A stretch of DNA of 42,660 bases from Vibrio penaeicida (GCF_002933855.1 NZ_BFAQ01000007.1:1-42660), one strand, 5' to 3'; shown: positions 27,970 to 35,999, counted from the stretch's first letter. Translations and numbers: made by a program. The notes: generated by a model from the sequence alone, not told the origin.

Positions 27970-28860
27970 ATGAAAGACATCCCATTGACTTCCTCTGTCG
28001 GAAGCCATGCTGAAAACCAAAAAGAAGACGTACTGGCGATTCAAAAAGCGTTAAATGAAGCGGCAAAAGCCATCGGGCTGGATGGACCATTAGAAGAAGA
28101 TGGCGTTATTGAAGGTGACGTAGAGCACTCCAAAACATGCCAAGCGATCTGCAAGATGCAGGCAACATTATTGGGATTCAAGAACCCTGACGGTCGTATC
28201 GACTGCAATGGCAAAAGCCACAAAGCATTGGCAGAAGCCGCTTCCGATGAACTGGGTTTTGCGCCAAGCCTATTTTTGCCTCGAATCGAGCCGGAAGAGG
28301 GCTTATCGGATGAAGATTTTGAAAAAGCCGCCGAGTCACTGGGTTGTGAAGTTGCCGCAGTAAAAGCCGTGTCTGAAGTGGAGTCGGCAGGCAGTGGATT
28401 TTTTGCCAGTGGGCCTCCTTGCATTCTGTTTGAAGCGCATATTTTCTCTAAATACAGCGGTCGAAAATTTGATGAGTCTCATCCAGAAATTTCTTCACGT
28501 AAATGGGACCGTTCGCTCTATGTTGGCGGCGAGAAAGAATATGAGCGCTTGCAAGAAGCAATGACGCTAGACCGAAGAGCTGCTTTAAAATCGGCGTCTT
28601 GGGGTCGCTATCAAATCATGGGATTTAACCACGCTGCAGCGGGTTATGACGATGTAGAAACCTTTGTCCGTGACATGTTTTTTGCTGAACATTTTCACCT
28701 ATTTGCGTTTGTCAGTTTTATTAAATCAAATCCGAAATTGCACAATGCGATTCAAGAACTAGATTGGGCAACGTTCGCACGTTACTACAACGGTCCTGCT
28801 TACGCTGAAAATCGATACGATGAAAAACTGCTTTCGGCTTATCAAAAATACGCGGGATAA
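27970..28860 (+). CDS. N-acetylmuramidase (DUF3380 family) with peptidoglycan-binding-like N-domain
   Basis: A 296-residue protein without a signal peptide. Residues about 15-92 resemble a peptidoglycan-binding-1 fold (DVLAIQKALN, then NPDGRIDCNGKSHKAL). Residues about 110-290 form a DUF3380/N-acetylmuramidase domain: the catalytic Glu in EVESAGSGF (136-143), the ILFEAHIFSKYSG segment, SWGRYQIMGFN and the C-terminal ARYYNGPAY. Such enzymes are phage endolysins or secreted cell-wall hydrolases. ATG with AGGAG upstream. Followed at 60 bases by a lamin-tail-domain gene and then a membrane protein. Without a Sec signal it would need a holin or a dedicated secretion route; none is seen nearby. Confidence 0.85.
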   Translation: MKDIPLTSSVGSHAENQKEDVLAIQKALNEAAKAIGLDGPLEEDGVIEGDVEHSKTCQAICKMQATLLGFKNPDGRIDCNGKSHKALAEAASDELGFAPSLFLPRIEPEEGLSDEDFEKAAESLGCEVAAVKAVSEVESAGSGFFASGPPCILFEAHIFSKYSGRKFDESHPEISSRKWDRSLYVGGEKEYERLQEAMTLDRRAALKSASWGRYQIMGFNHAAAGYDDVETFVRDMFFAEHFHLFAFVSFIKSNPKLHNAIQELDWATFARYYNGPAYAENRYDEKLLSAYQKYAG

Positions 28861-28919
28861 TGGCGTTACTGACGTCAAAATATATCACTAGCTGCATTTC
28901 GCACACTAAGGAGAACAAC

Positions 28920-29693
28920 GTGGCACTTACACTGCAAACTATCCAAAGCACATTAAAAAACTTAACGGATGAGATGCTTACCAAGCCCGCATCTTATAAG
29001 GATCTCGATAACTACTGGGAGAAGCTTAATCAGCTTCAGTGTCTATGCCAAGTTGAGATTGGTGAGTTGGATTTCAAAGGGCTTACCGACCACTTTGATG
29101 AGTCCATTACGCTGAATAACCTCGGCGGTCTTACCATTGATTTGTGCAATTGGACAATTCAGGCAGGCTCCCCGGATCAAGAGTTTACCTTTCCTAAAGG
29201 GTCGGTTTTGGCACCGCATGGAGAGCTTAAGGTAGCAACTGCTGGTGATAGTAAGTTCAGCTTCCAATCCAAAAAGCCGATTTGGAACAACCACGGCGAT
29301 ACAGCAACACTATTGACCCCAAATGGGCAAGTTGCCTCTAGATTGGTTTATGGCGGCGATGCCTACGCCGACGTGCTGATCAGTAATTTGCATTTTGATG
29401 GTGAAGAAAAATACACCGAAGCTGATGAGTTTGTCGAAATATCCAATATTTCAGATAACACTGTGGATATAAGCCTTTGGCGACTGGAATCCATTCGTAG
29501 CCAAACTGTATTTACCTTCCCTGAAGGTTCACGCATGCTCGCTCAATCATCCGTAAAAGTGTTTACAAACAAAACGAACCTTGGCGACAACGAGTTCAGC
29601 TTTAATAGCCCACGCGCGATTTGGAACAATGAAAGCGGTTGTTGCAAGTTATTTGATTACCTCGACCATGAAGTGGCGAGCTATCAGTATTAA
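28920..29693 (+). CDS. tandem lamin-tail-domain protein
   Basis: A 257-residue protein with two lamin-tail (LTD) beta-sandwich domains. Domain 1 (about residues 60-150) has LGGLTIDLCNWTIQ and TFPKGSVLAPHGEL; domain 2 (about 165-255) has FVEISNISDNTVDISLW and FTFPEGSRMLAQSSV. Each ends with the parallel phrases KPIWNNHGDTATL and RAIWNNESGCCKL, so the two are internal duplicates. The N-terminal 50 residues are helical. I choose the GTG at 28920 because AAGGAG precedes it; an in-frame ATG at 28860 overlaps the muramidase stop. No signal peptide. Function unknown; LTDs often occur with secreted nucleases or wall-associated proteins. Confidence 0.75.
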   Translation: MALTLQTIQSTLKNLTDEMLTKPASYKDLDNYWEKLNQLQCLCQVEIGELDFKGLTDHFDESITLNNLGGLTIDLCNWTIQAGSPDQEFTFPKGSVLAPHGELKVATAGDSKFSFQSKKPIWNNHGDTATLLTPNGQVASRLVYGGDAYADVLISNLHFDGEEKYTEADEFVEISNISDNTVDISLWRLESIRSQTVFTFPEGSRMLAQSSVKVFTNKTNLGDNEFSFNSPRAIWNNESGCCKLFDYLDHEVASYQY

Positions 29694-29750
29694 TCCTAGT
29701 AAAGGGTTTTTCCTTAGCATTTAGGTTTCCCAAACAATTAGGTTTTCCCC

Positions 29751-30707
29751 GTGTCGAATAAACCAGTGAAGACATTAGCGAATGACTCCCGCCCCCAATC
29801 AAGCAAGGATTTACAACGCCTTGCCAATGATGGGTGTCTTCTACTGCACTATGTGGCGCGGCACGGGGACCTTTCTATTGATGCCGATATCGCCATGGGC
29901 ATCGCTCGTGCGAACGAGAAAATGGGCACAAAATACTGGAATACGGAAAACGAAATTCAATTACTGCACTGTTTTGATAGGCTCGCCAAACAAGTGTATC
30001 CCGTCACGGTTGAAAGTATAAAAGCTGTAGTTCCTAATGTGACCGATGGAAAAGCCTCTTTTAATGGGGCTGCACGTGTGATCACATGGTATCGACGCTA
30101 CACCGTGCTCACACTGATTTGTTTGCTTGCCATTCAAATGTTCTACCTATTTGGTCACTCTCTTACTCAAACATTGGCCGACGCTCTGCCACAAGCCGAA
30201 TTTCCACTTAGCCAAGATTTAGAAGCCAATTATCAGCTCCTAAAGAAATGGAACGGTATATGGATGTTTGGGCAAGGATTTCAATTCGATACCCAGTACA
30301 ACATCGCCCCTCAGACCCACCCCGAGCTTGAATACCAAGCCAACCTGATTGCTGCGCAGTCTGTTCTTCAAATGCTGCAGAATTACGTTTTACCTTTGAC
30401 GTACGGGCTTCTTGGCGCCTTTATTTTTGTGCTACGAAGTTTACTTCAGCAAGTTAGAAACCTCACCTACACCGCCAGCCGCGAAGTGGGATATCGGCTC
30501 AGGCTAACGTTAGGTTGCCTTGCCGGAATGATTACAGGCTGGTTATTAAAACCAGAAATGGGGGATATGACCCTTTCCCCTATGGCGTTGGCTTTTTTGG
30601 CGGGTTACAGCATTGAGGTTATGTTCACGCTACTGGACCGGTTGATTGATGGTATTAGAAAAAATACCGAAGTGGTGAGCGCTTCAACTGGGGGGAGGAA
30701 ATCTTAG
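29751..30707 (+). CDS. membrane protein of unknown family
   Basis: A 318-residue protein not assigned to a family. The N-terminal ~110 residues are soluble and helical; hydrophobic segments lie at about 113-134, 207-230, 250-267 and 277-298, with a loop of about 70 residues between the first two. The last segments are followed by a short basic tail. GTG start with poor ribosome-site context. It follows the lamin-tail gene by 57 bases in the same direction and may be cotranscribed. It could anchor or export the muramidase pair, but nothing in the sequence shows this. Confidence 0.6.
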   Translation: MSNKPVKTLANDSRPQSSKDLQRLANDGCLLLHYVARHGDLSIDADIAMGIARANEKMGTKYWNTENEIQLLHCFDRLAKQVYPVTVESIKAVVPNVTDGKASFNGAARVITWYRRYTVLTLICLLAIQMFYLFGHSLTQTLADALPQAEFPLSQDLEANYQLLKKWNGIWMFGQGFQFDTQYNIAPQTHPELEYQANLIAAQSVLQMLQNYVLPLTYGLLGAFIFVLRSLLQQVRNLTYTASREVGYRLRLTLGCLAGMITGWLLKPEMGDMTLSPMALAFLAGYSIEVMFTLLDRLIDGIRKNTEVVSASTGGRKS

Positions 30708-30875
30708 GTTGGGCTGGATACGTGTAACGCCTCAACAAATTGTGGACTTGCTGACTTGATAATTCAGGACTGGACATTTTTGAGCTAGCGTTTTTGCTAA
30801 ATTGGTAGGATACGGATTAGGAGAGGTATTCATTTATTTGATGTCACTCTCTGATCATCTTAGTGGTACGCAATA

Positions 30876-30885
30876 CAATGCATTG
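30876..30885. repeat. small palindrome upstream of the DUF3644 gene
   Basis: CAATGCATTG is a 10-bp perfect palindrome 30 bases before the start codon, inside an AT-rich stretch with repeated GCAATA; a possible operator, weak by length. Confidence 0.3.
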
Positions 30886-30915
30886 CAATAATGCTTATAA
30901 ATTATTGGAAGTCAA

Positions 30916-32241
30916 ATGGCTAAAGTCGAAATGCAGTTATTGCTGTACCAGTTCTTGCAGAAGCATCAAACAGAGAGTTCAACTTTCACCAAAGAAGAGC
31001 TTATCGAGCATGTAGGCTGGAAGCTAAGTACATTCAAATCTTACTATGGGAAGGGTCAAATAACTCAATTCTTAACAGAGATTGAAGTTAATACATACGA
31101 AGCAATAAATGTACTAGATGTAAGTTTTATCGAGTTTAAAAAGCGTTTATCTCAGAGTAAGCACTATCAAGAGCTAGGTCATAAATGTAAATCTAACTTA
31201 GCTAAAGCCCTGCTCAAAAAGTCCAAAGATAATATGATGCTTGCATTAGAGCTTTACAACAGACCATCACTTGAAAACAAATTAGATGGATTTGTAATGA
31301 TGTACTCAACAGCTTGGGAGCAGCTTCTTAAGGCAATTATCATTGAGCGAGATGGTGAAGAAGCGGTATTCGAAAAAGCGAATAAGCAAGGCGTAAAGAA
31401 AACAATATCTTTAAGGCAATGTCTGGATAAGTTGTTCAAAGAAAATGACAATGTAAGAAAAAATATATCTCGTATAGCTGATTGGCGTGATGGTGCTGTT
31501 CATCTACTTATGCCTGAGCTTCAAGGGTTGGCTTCTCGTATATTCCAATCTGGCGTGCTTAATTATTCATCTAAGTTTCAAGCGTTTGCAGAGGTACCAT
31601 TTATGCAATCTCAGCATGCTGGAATGATATCGCTAGTTGGTGATTTTAAGATGCCACCCGAGCCAGTGTTGCGTTCATTGTATGGTAAGGCTGCGGAAGA
31701 TATGCTCGAACTAGCTCAAACGGTGCAAGATGAAATCGAGAAAGAAGATGATATTGAGTTCGCCATACCGATTAATGTATCACTTGTGTATGCTCGTGAT
31801 GAGAAAGACAGTCAGATAATACTTGCTGCTGCTAACGGTAAAGCTCAGGACTTGGAGCAGTTGAAAAAGGCTCTTGTAGTTGAAAAGCAAGTAGACCCAG
31901 AGAAAACTCATACTTTCACTCAAAAGACTGCTATTGATGCTATCAATAAGAACCTTCAAGCTAACTACGATATGGCAAAACTAGAAAAGTGCTTAGTAGC
32001 TCGAGACAAAAAGGGAAAACCAACAATAAATAGTCACTGTTTCCAAGCGGCAGTATCAAAGCTGAACTGGAAAGCAACTTGTAACAAGCACCACCACTAT
32101 CAAAAGATATCTAACACACATATTTATTCTCAAGATGCGGTTGATGAGCTCGTTAGGCAAATTACGGTGAAGGATAATTTTATCAAGCAAGCAAAGACTC
32201 AAGCTAAGAAGAAGAGAAGTAAACAGACTACTCTCACTTAA
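30916..32241 (+). CDS. DUF3644 HEPN-like protein, probable defence gene
   Basis: A 441-residue protein. The first ~60 residues resemble a small DNA-binding or wHTH-like domain (SSTFTKEELIEHVGWKLSTF). Residues about 95-200 match DUF3644: RPSLENKLDGFVMMYSTAWE, the ISLRQCLDKLF segment and NISRIADWRDGAVHLL. The last contains R191-DGAV-H196, the RX4-6H motif of HEPN ribonucleases. The C-terminal ~150 residues are unassigned, followed by a lysine-rich tail. Its base composition is clearly more AT-rich than the flanking genes. ATG with GGAAG upstream. DUF3644 proteins are, as I recall, enriched in defence islands; RNase activity on phage infection is a reasonable hypothesis, not shown here. Confidence 0.75.
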   Translation: MAKVEMQLLLYQFLQKHQTESSTFTKEELIEHVGWKLSTFKSYYGKGQITQFLTEIEVNTYEAINVLDVSFIEFKKRLSQSKHYQELGHKCKSNLAKALLKKSKDNMMLALELYNRPSLENKLDGFVMMYSTAWEQLLKAIIIERDGEEAVFEKANKQGVKKTISLRQCLDKLFKENDNVRKNISRIADWRDGAVHLLMPELQGLASRIFQSGVLNYSSKFQAFAEVPFMQSQHAGMISLVGDFKMPPEPVLRSLYGKAAEDMLELAQTVQDEIEKEDDIEFAIPINVSLVYARDEKDSQIILAAANGKAQDLEQLKKALVVEKQVDPEKTHTFTQKTAIDAINKNLQANYDMAKLEKCLVARDKKGKPTINSHCFQAAVSKLNWKATCNKHHHYQKISNTHIYSQDAVDELVRQITVKDNFIKQAKTQAKKKRSKQTTLT

Positions 32242-32465
32242 GTATTTGCGATATGGCTCCTTTTGATATTAGCTAGGAGCCAGTTATTGATCTCCCTCTA
32301 ATTTTTAAACAGATTACTTGCATTAGAAAAAGTAAGTCGACTAACCGTCGTGTAAGGTGACAATGGCGTCAGTCTTAACACCGAATAGGACATGAACAAG
32401 CTGTCACAACTATCTTTACCTAGAAGGTAGGCAGACTCAGTCGCTCCCTCCCTCAGACTCACCAA

Positions 32466-32520
32466 CCTCCCCCACCTTTGCCTTCTCTGCTGCTTCTTCA
32501 ATAATAAGTCTCTACCAACT
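32466..32520 (-). pseudogene. fragment: diverged copy of the 3' end of the 87-residue gene
   Basis: Read on the minus strand this segment matches the 3' part of the gene at 33845-34108: 21 identical bases at 32470-32490 and 33875-33895, then weaker similarity through codons corresponding to IKLA..F.EEAAEKAKVG. Here the frame would encode EEAAEKAKVGEVGESEGG and then stop. It has no start and overlaps the Fic stop codon. It looks like the displaced 3' end left when the HTH-Fic module entered. The rest of 32242-32520 holds nothing I can identify. Confidence 0.65.
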
Positions 32521-33129
32521 TTAATTACCGAGCTTTCGAAGGTATTCGACGAATTCACTAACATCACCACCATCTGCTTTTCTCAACCCTGAAATATATG
32601 CAGAACGCTCTGCTGTCATATCTTCTAGCTTTGCCTCTGCCCACTTCATAGGTCTTTCTTTCAACAGATAAACCCGAACGATATCAGTAAAGATTCGAGA
32701 ATGTCGTCCGTTCCCGTTTACAAACGGATGAATCTGAACCAAGCGGTGTTGAATTCTGGCTGACAACTCTAGGGGCTCGAAATGATTGAACTCTATCCAG
32801 CACTTTGCGTCTTCAAGGAAATTATGCAACTCTACTAGGATATTGCGAGGTTCCACTCCGATATTAAGCTCTCTAATTCTGAATTGACCCGCCCAATCCC
32901 ATACATCACCAAAAAGCTCCATATGAAGATGGGTGACAAAATCACGATCAAAAATCGTTTCTAAAGTTGGAGCTTTAAGTTTACTTGCCCAAATCTGCCC
33001 TTGGAGTATGTTAGCCGCCTCTAACTCATTGAGTTGCTCGCGAGTTTCGATATGCTTATGTTTCAAACCAAGCATGTCGTCAGGTGATAATGGCGTTGCA
33101 CCCTCTGGGTCATTGATAAATTCTGTCAA
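32521..33129 (-). CDS. mobile mystery protein B, Fic-domain protein
   Basis: A 202-residue protein that I recognise as the mobile mystery protein B type: GATPLSPDDMLGL near the start, TREQLNELEAANI, then a Fic domain. The Fic motif is HPFVNGNGRHSR at 134-145. His134 and the GNGR loop are present, but the position usually Asp/Glu for metal binding is Asn138, so the usual AMPylation chemistry is doubtful. The TTG start follows the regulator stop by 10 bases with AAGGCG as ribosome site, so the two form an operon. Proposed as the effector or toxin partner of the HTH protein. Confidence 0.85.
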   Translation of the reverse strand: MTEFINDPEGATPLSPDDMLGLKHKHIETREQLNELEAANILQGQIWASKLKAPTLETIFDRDFVTHLHMELFGDVWDWAGQFRIRELNIGVEPRNILVELHNFLEDAKCWIEFNHFEPLELSARIQHRLVQIHPFVNGNGRHSRIFTDIVRVYLLKERPMKWAEAKLEDMTAERSAYISGLRKADGGDVSEFVEYLRKLGN

Positions 33130-33139
33130 AAGTTACGCC

Positions 33140-33631
33140 TTAATATTTTTGCCATATAACACGACCACCTGACGCAATAAGGTCTTCTTTAATTTGTTTG
33201 AGCAAGCGGGCTTGTGCTTCTTCATCGATAGACTGTGCTTCTAAAAACATGTTTTGAGCGTTGGAATCTAGACTTTGAGTCGCGATCTCTAAAGCTTTGT
33301 CTTCAATGATTTTTTCTACTGGCTTTCGAGGAACCAAGGCATACGTTAGGTCACAGTTGAGCTTTTCTGCAAGTACTCTTAATTGGTTAAGCGTAATCTC
33401 GCCTTCCGCTTCTTTTCGTTCCAGTACAGAGACTCTGTTTCTGCTAAAACCTAATCTCTCTGCGAGCTGGGCACCCGACATGCCAAGAGCTTTACGAACC
33501 GTTCGCACCCAGCCTTCTTTTGGTGTGTTGGGTAGCTTGCACCCAATAGATGAGTTGGCAATGGTTCTATATTGCTGAATCACTGTTTGCTTAACGGTAT
33601 TTTTAGTATTTATCGATTTGAACATAGGCAT
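33140..33631 (-). CDS. mobile mystery protein A, XRE-family regulator
   Basis: A 163-residue protein of the mobile mystery protein A type. The hallmark GWVRTVRKALGMSGAQLAER leads into an XRE helix-turn-helix (residues about 40-95; LGFSRNRVSVLERKEA; ITLNQLRVLAEKLNCDLTYALVPR), followed by a helical C-terminus. I start at the ATG at 33631 (AAGGG upstream); an ATG two codons later is also possible. It likely represses its own promoter through the three palindromes upstream and may neutralise the Fic protein. Confidence 0.85.
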   Translation of the reverse strand: MPMFKSINTKNTVKQTVIQQYRTIANSSIGCKLPNTPKEGWVRTVRKALGMSGAQLAERLGFSRNRVSVLERKEAEGEITLNQLRVLAEKLNCDLTYALVPRKPVEKIIEDKALEIATQSLDSNAQNMFLEAQSIDEEAQARLLKQIKEDLIASGGRVIWQKY

Positions 33632-33676
33632 GATATCGCCCTTTTTCTGAGTAACCACTTAAGTAAATGTAACCTT

Positions 33677-33705
33677 ATTATAAGACATATATGACTTTAC
33701 TGTAA
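33677..33705 (-). promoter_or_regulatory. promoter of the HTH-Fic operon
   Basis: On the minus strand -35 TTACAG (33700-33705), a 17-base spacer and a perfect -10 TATAAT (33677-33682), about 46 bases before the start codon. The -35 hexamer lies within the first operator palindrome, so a bound regulator would block RNA polymerase. Confidence 0.75.
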
Positions 33706-33785
33706 TCGTATATGATTACAGTAAAATTTAACTGTAATCGTATATGATTACAATAAAACTTAACTGTAATCATATAAGAGTACAT
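33699..33785. repeat. three operator palindromes at 32-bp period
   Basis: Palindromes with arms ACTGTAATC/GATTACAGT and an AT-rich 6-base centre start at 33699, 33731 and 33763, exactly 32 bp apart (about three helical turns). The first is nearly perfect, the second has one arm base changed, and the third has a degenerate right half. The 8-base spacers are A/T only. The first covers the -35 of the HTH-Fic promoter. Confidence 0.85.
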
Positions 33786-33844
33786 ACCTGACATTTTCAA
33801 CACCTTACGTATACACTCACATATAACCAATATGATCAATATGA

Positions 33845-34108
33845 TCAACAAGTTATATTAAGTTGCTTTACATTCCCCACCTTTGCCTTCTCTGCCGCTT
33901 CCTCAACAAATGTCTTTGCCAGCTTTATCAGCATTTCTTTGTTTTTGTCTGACAGGTCGTTGACGGTCTGTTTGCCCATTAAGATCTTTTCCATCTCTTT
34001 CTTTACTTTGGCGAGCTGTAGGAACTGTTCGGGGGTGAGTTTGGGCTTTTGTGGTCTCTTTTTCAGGGCTTTTTGGGCTATCTCCAACCCTTTGAGTAAC
34101 TCTTCCAT
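33845..34108 (-). CDS. small helical protein of unknown function
   Basis: An 87-residue highly charged, probably all-helical protein (MEELLKGLEIAQKALKKRPQ at the start; EEAAEKAKVGNVKQ near the end), with no family recognised. The ATG at 34108 has a strong GGAGGT ribosome site, so the longer upstream reading is not used. A diverged copy of its 3' end lies at 32466-32520, on the other side of the HTH-Fic module, so this gene appears to be the insertion target. It diverges from the lipoprotein gene at 34252. Confidence 0.65.
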   Translation of the reverse strand: MEELLKGLEIAQKALKKRPQKPKLTPEQFLQLAKVKKEMEKILMGKQTVNDLSDKNKEMLIKLAKTFVEEAAEKAKVGNVKQLNITC

Positions 34109-34176
34109 ATCGTTACCTCCTTCCTCAAAGGCTACTCCATTACCTCTGTAAAAACTTGGCAAAAACAACGAAATAA

Positions 34177-34188
34177 TTCGTCCATTAC
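34177..34188 (+). promoter_or_regulatory. shared 12-bp upstream element, copy 1
   Basis: TTCGTCCATTAC lies 63 bases before the lipoprotein start and is identical to 35988-35999, which lies 62 bases before the gene at 36062. In both, GCCAAGA follows (after 22 bases here, directly in the other). Matching sequence and distance suggest a common cis-acting site. Confidence 0.45.
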
Positions 34189-34251
34189 CCTGAGCTTTTC
34201 TCCCCTTATTGCGCCAAGATAAAAGCACTTTTCACCACTCTGGATTTGGTC

Positions 34252-34677
34252 ATGAAAAACAAACTGCTCATTCTAAGCTGGTTCACACTTATGCTCGCAC
34301 TGTCTGGCTGTGCGCTTCAATTTATCGCCAGTTACGACAACGAAACGCTAAAGCAAATCGAGGTGATCGATCGTGAAGTCGACAGGCTGTATATGGATTT
34401 ATCTTTTACCCCCGTAGAAGAAAGACACTACCGTTTATTTGCCAAACGTTACCAAGAGGTTTTACTGCAAATTCGAAGTTTAGAAAGAAGACAAAAACGA
34501 AGAGAGAAAAACACAGAATCGCTCAAACAAACTCAAACTCTTTTAGGTTTCTGGATACAAGACGAAGCCACTCACAAGAAAAACAACACCCTCTCCGATT
34601 TTATTATCAGCCGCCGCACCAGCCAATACCGAAGGCTTTTTGATGCCTTGATCGAAGGCGAATTAGCCAAGAAATAA
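34252..34677 (+). CDS. small lipoprotein, helical
   Basis: A 141-residue predicted lipoprotein: hydrophobic signal and lipobox LSGC (Cys near residue 20), followed by helical, strongly basic segments (RSLERRQKRREKN) suggesting a coiled coil. The ATG at 34252 is used; an in-frame TTG 6 bases earlier is less likely. Ribosome site weak. First of five plus-strand genes of unknown family; 15 bases separate it from the next. Confidence 0.65.
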   Translation: MKNKLLILSWFTLMLALSGCALQFIASYDNETLKQIEVIDREVDRLYMDLSFTPVEERHYRLFAKRYQEVLLQIRSLERRQKRREKNTESLKQTQTLLGFWIQDEATHKKNNTLSDFIISRRTSQYRRLFDALIEGELAKK

Positions 34678-34692
34678 CAAAAGGATATTGTC

Positions 34693-34992
34693 ATGCAGGA
34701 AAGTATTAACTCAGTGATCGACACCATCACTTCTCAGCTAGAAACATCACCAATGAAAGATTTGCTCAGCAGCGCATTAAAGTCGTGCATTGATGAGCAA
34801 ATGAATGAACTAGAAATGCTCCTTATGGCGAGAAAACAGGGGCAGATAAATGAAGAAGATTTCCAAATCGAATTGGAAAGAGAAATGCGAATCGTGGAAG
34901 CGGAAATGCTGACGTGGCAAATCGCCGCAAAAGCTGATGTTCAAAAAGTGGTGAACAAAACATTTCACGCACTGGTCAAAAGCATTCTTTAG
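34693..34992 (+). CDS. small acidic helical protein
   Basis: A 99-residue cytoplasmic protein, predicted all-helical and acidic in the middle (NEEDFQIELEREMRIVEAEM). No family recognised. ATG with AAGGA upstream; 15 bases after the lipoprotein gene, so cotranscription is likely. Confidence 0.65.
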   Translation: MQESINSVIDTITSQLETSPMKDLLSSALKSCIDEQMNELEMLLMARKQGQINEEDFQIELEREMRIVEAEMLTWQIAAKADVQKVVNKTFHALVKSIL

Positions 34993-35044
34993 TAGCGTCG
35001 GTAACCTATATTCCCATTACAAATCCCCGAGAGTGAGAGGCATC

Positions 35045-35977
35045 ATGAAGCATCGAACACGTATAATTTGGGTTCCGTATGGTTATCGGCTGAAACCACG
35101 AGCCAAACTGAAAAAAGCGACCATCCGTCAGCGTGTTCCTGCTGCACCCATTAAAACGTCATCTCGCCACTCTCAAGGTCATCAACAACATCAAGCTCAT
35201 AAAGAGCAAAAGAAAGATGAAATAGTCGCAGTGACACAAAGTGGCACCGTGAATAACCGTACAAATGAAGATTTAGCGGTTAGCCAACCTCACACAACAA
35301 AAAACCGAACTGACCATTCGTCCGAGGATAACATTGCAACTAAAAGCAACGGCTCAACCAAGAGCAACAGCGTCACCAAGAGCTACAACGTGACCAAGAG
35401 CAACAGCGCGACCAAGAACAGCGGTGCAAACACAGATACAAAATCAGCCATAGAAAAGCCGACGGAATCCGCTGAAGAAAGCCAAGTCGCCACCTTTGAT
35501 GATGCGTTTAACCCTTACAAGAATTACCTGCAAGACATGTCGCTCTCACTGTCTGGTATGCCTGACGAAGCGTTTACTCGCAATGAAAATCAGAGGGAAA
35601 ACTTTACCGAGCAAAGCATACTTTCAAAGGAGCCAGCCGAAGTAAGCGTAAGCACAAACGTGCCAGAGCTCATTTATCCAGAACAAGTTAACTCAAAGCA
35701 AGTCAACTCTGAGCAAGTCACCCCAAACTCAGCCAACCTAAAGGCGTGTAGAACGGAGCAAAATTCACTTAAAGACCACCCTCATATATCCAATTTTCCG
35801 GATGTTGAATTAGAAACCGCACGACAAGAACACACCTTTCTCCCTACGCCACCTGTTATAAAGTACGAAGAGCCTGAAGAAAGTGAAACATTCGAAGAAA
35901 AAAGAAAACACGTTGGTCCTCACCTTAGAAAATTGCCAGGTGTTGCGCCAAGCCTAATGTCTGAAAAATACCCATAA
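35045..35977 (+). CDS. low-complexity protein of unknown function
   Basis: A 310-residue protein. The N-terminus is basic (KHRTRIIWVPYGYRLKPRAK); the middle (about residues 90-145) is Asn/Ser/Thr/Lys-rich with degenerate TKSNS/VTKSN repeats; the region around 155-190 (DDAFNPYKNYLQDMSLSLSG) and the C-terminus (GPHLRKLPGVAPSLMSEKYP) look more conserved. Short EQVNSKQVNSEQV repeats lie near 205-220. Probably largely disordered. The ATG at 35045 has AGAGG upstream. No function can be given. Confidence 0.55.
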   Translation: MKHRTRIIWVPYGYRLKPRAKLKKATIRQRVPAAPIKTSSRHSQGHQQHQAHKEQKKDEIVAVTQSGTVNNRTNEDLAVSQPHTTKNRTDHSSEDNIATKSNGSTKSNSVTKSYNVTKSNSATKNSGANTDTKSAIEKPTESAEESQVATFDDAFNPYKNYLQDMSLSLSGMPDEAFTRNENQRENFTEQSILSKEPAEVSVSTNVPELIYPEQVNSKQVNSEQVTPNSANLKACRTEQNSLKDHPHISNFPDVELETARQEHTFLPTPPVIKYEEPEESETFEEKRKHVGPHLRKLPGVAPSLMSEKYP

Positions 35978-35987
35978 CCCTTATCTT

Positions 35988-35999
35988 TTCGTCCATTAC
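35988..35999 (+). promoter_or_regulatory. shared 12-bp upstream element, copy 2
   Basis: TTCGTCCATTAC, identical to 34177-34188 and 62 bases upstream of the start at 36062; followed directly by GCCAAGA. See copy 1. Confidence 0.45.

Noticed and set aside
27970..30707. A prophage or type VI secretion locus
   Set aside because: Only the muramidase has phage-like features; no integrase, capsid, tail, VgrG, Hcp or sheath genes are visible.
32298..32573. Minus-strand frame downstream of the Fic gene as a separate gene
   Set aside because: It overlaps the Fic coding end in another frame and reads the displaced gene fragment out of frame; the fragment explains the sequence better.
33699..33785. 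Possible CRISPR array (three repeats at constant period)
   Set aside because: Spacers are only 8 A/T bases, units are palindromic and overlap a promoter, and no cas genes are present.
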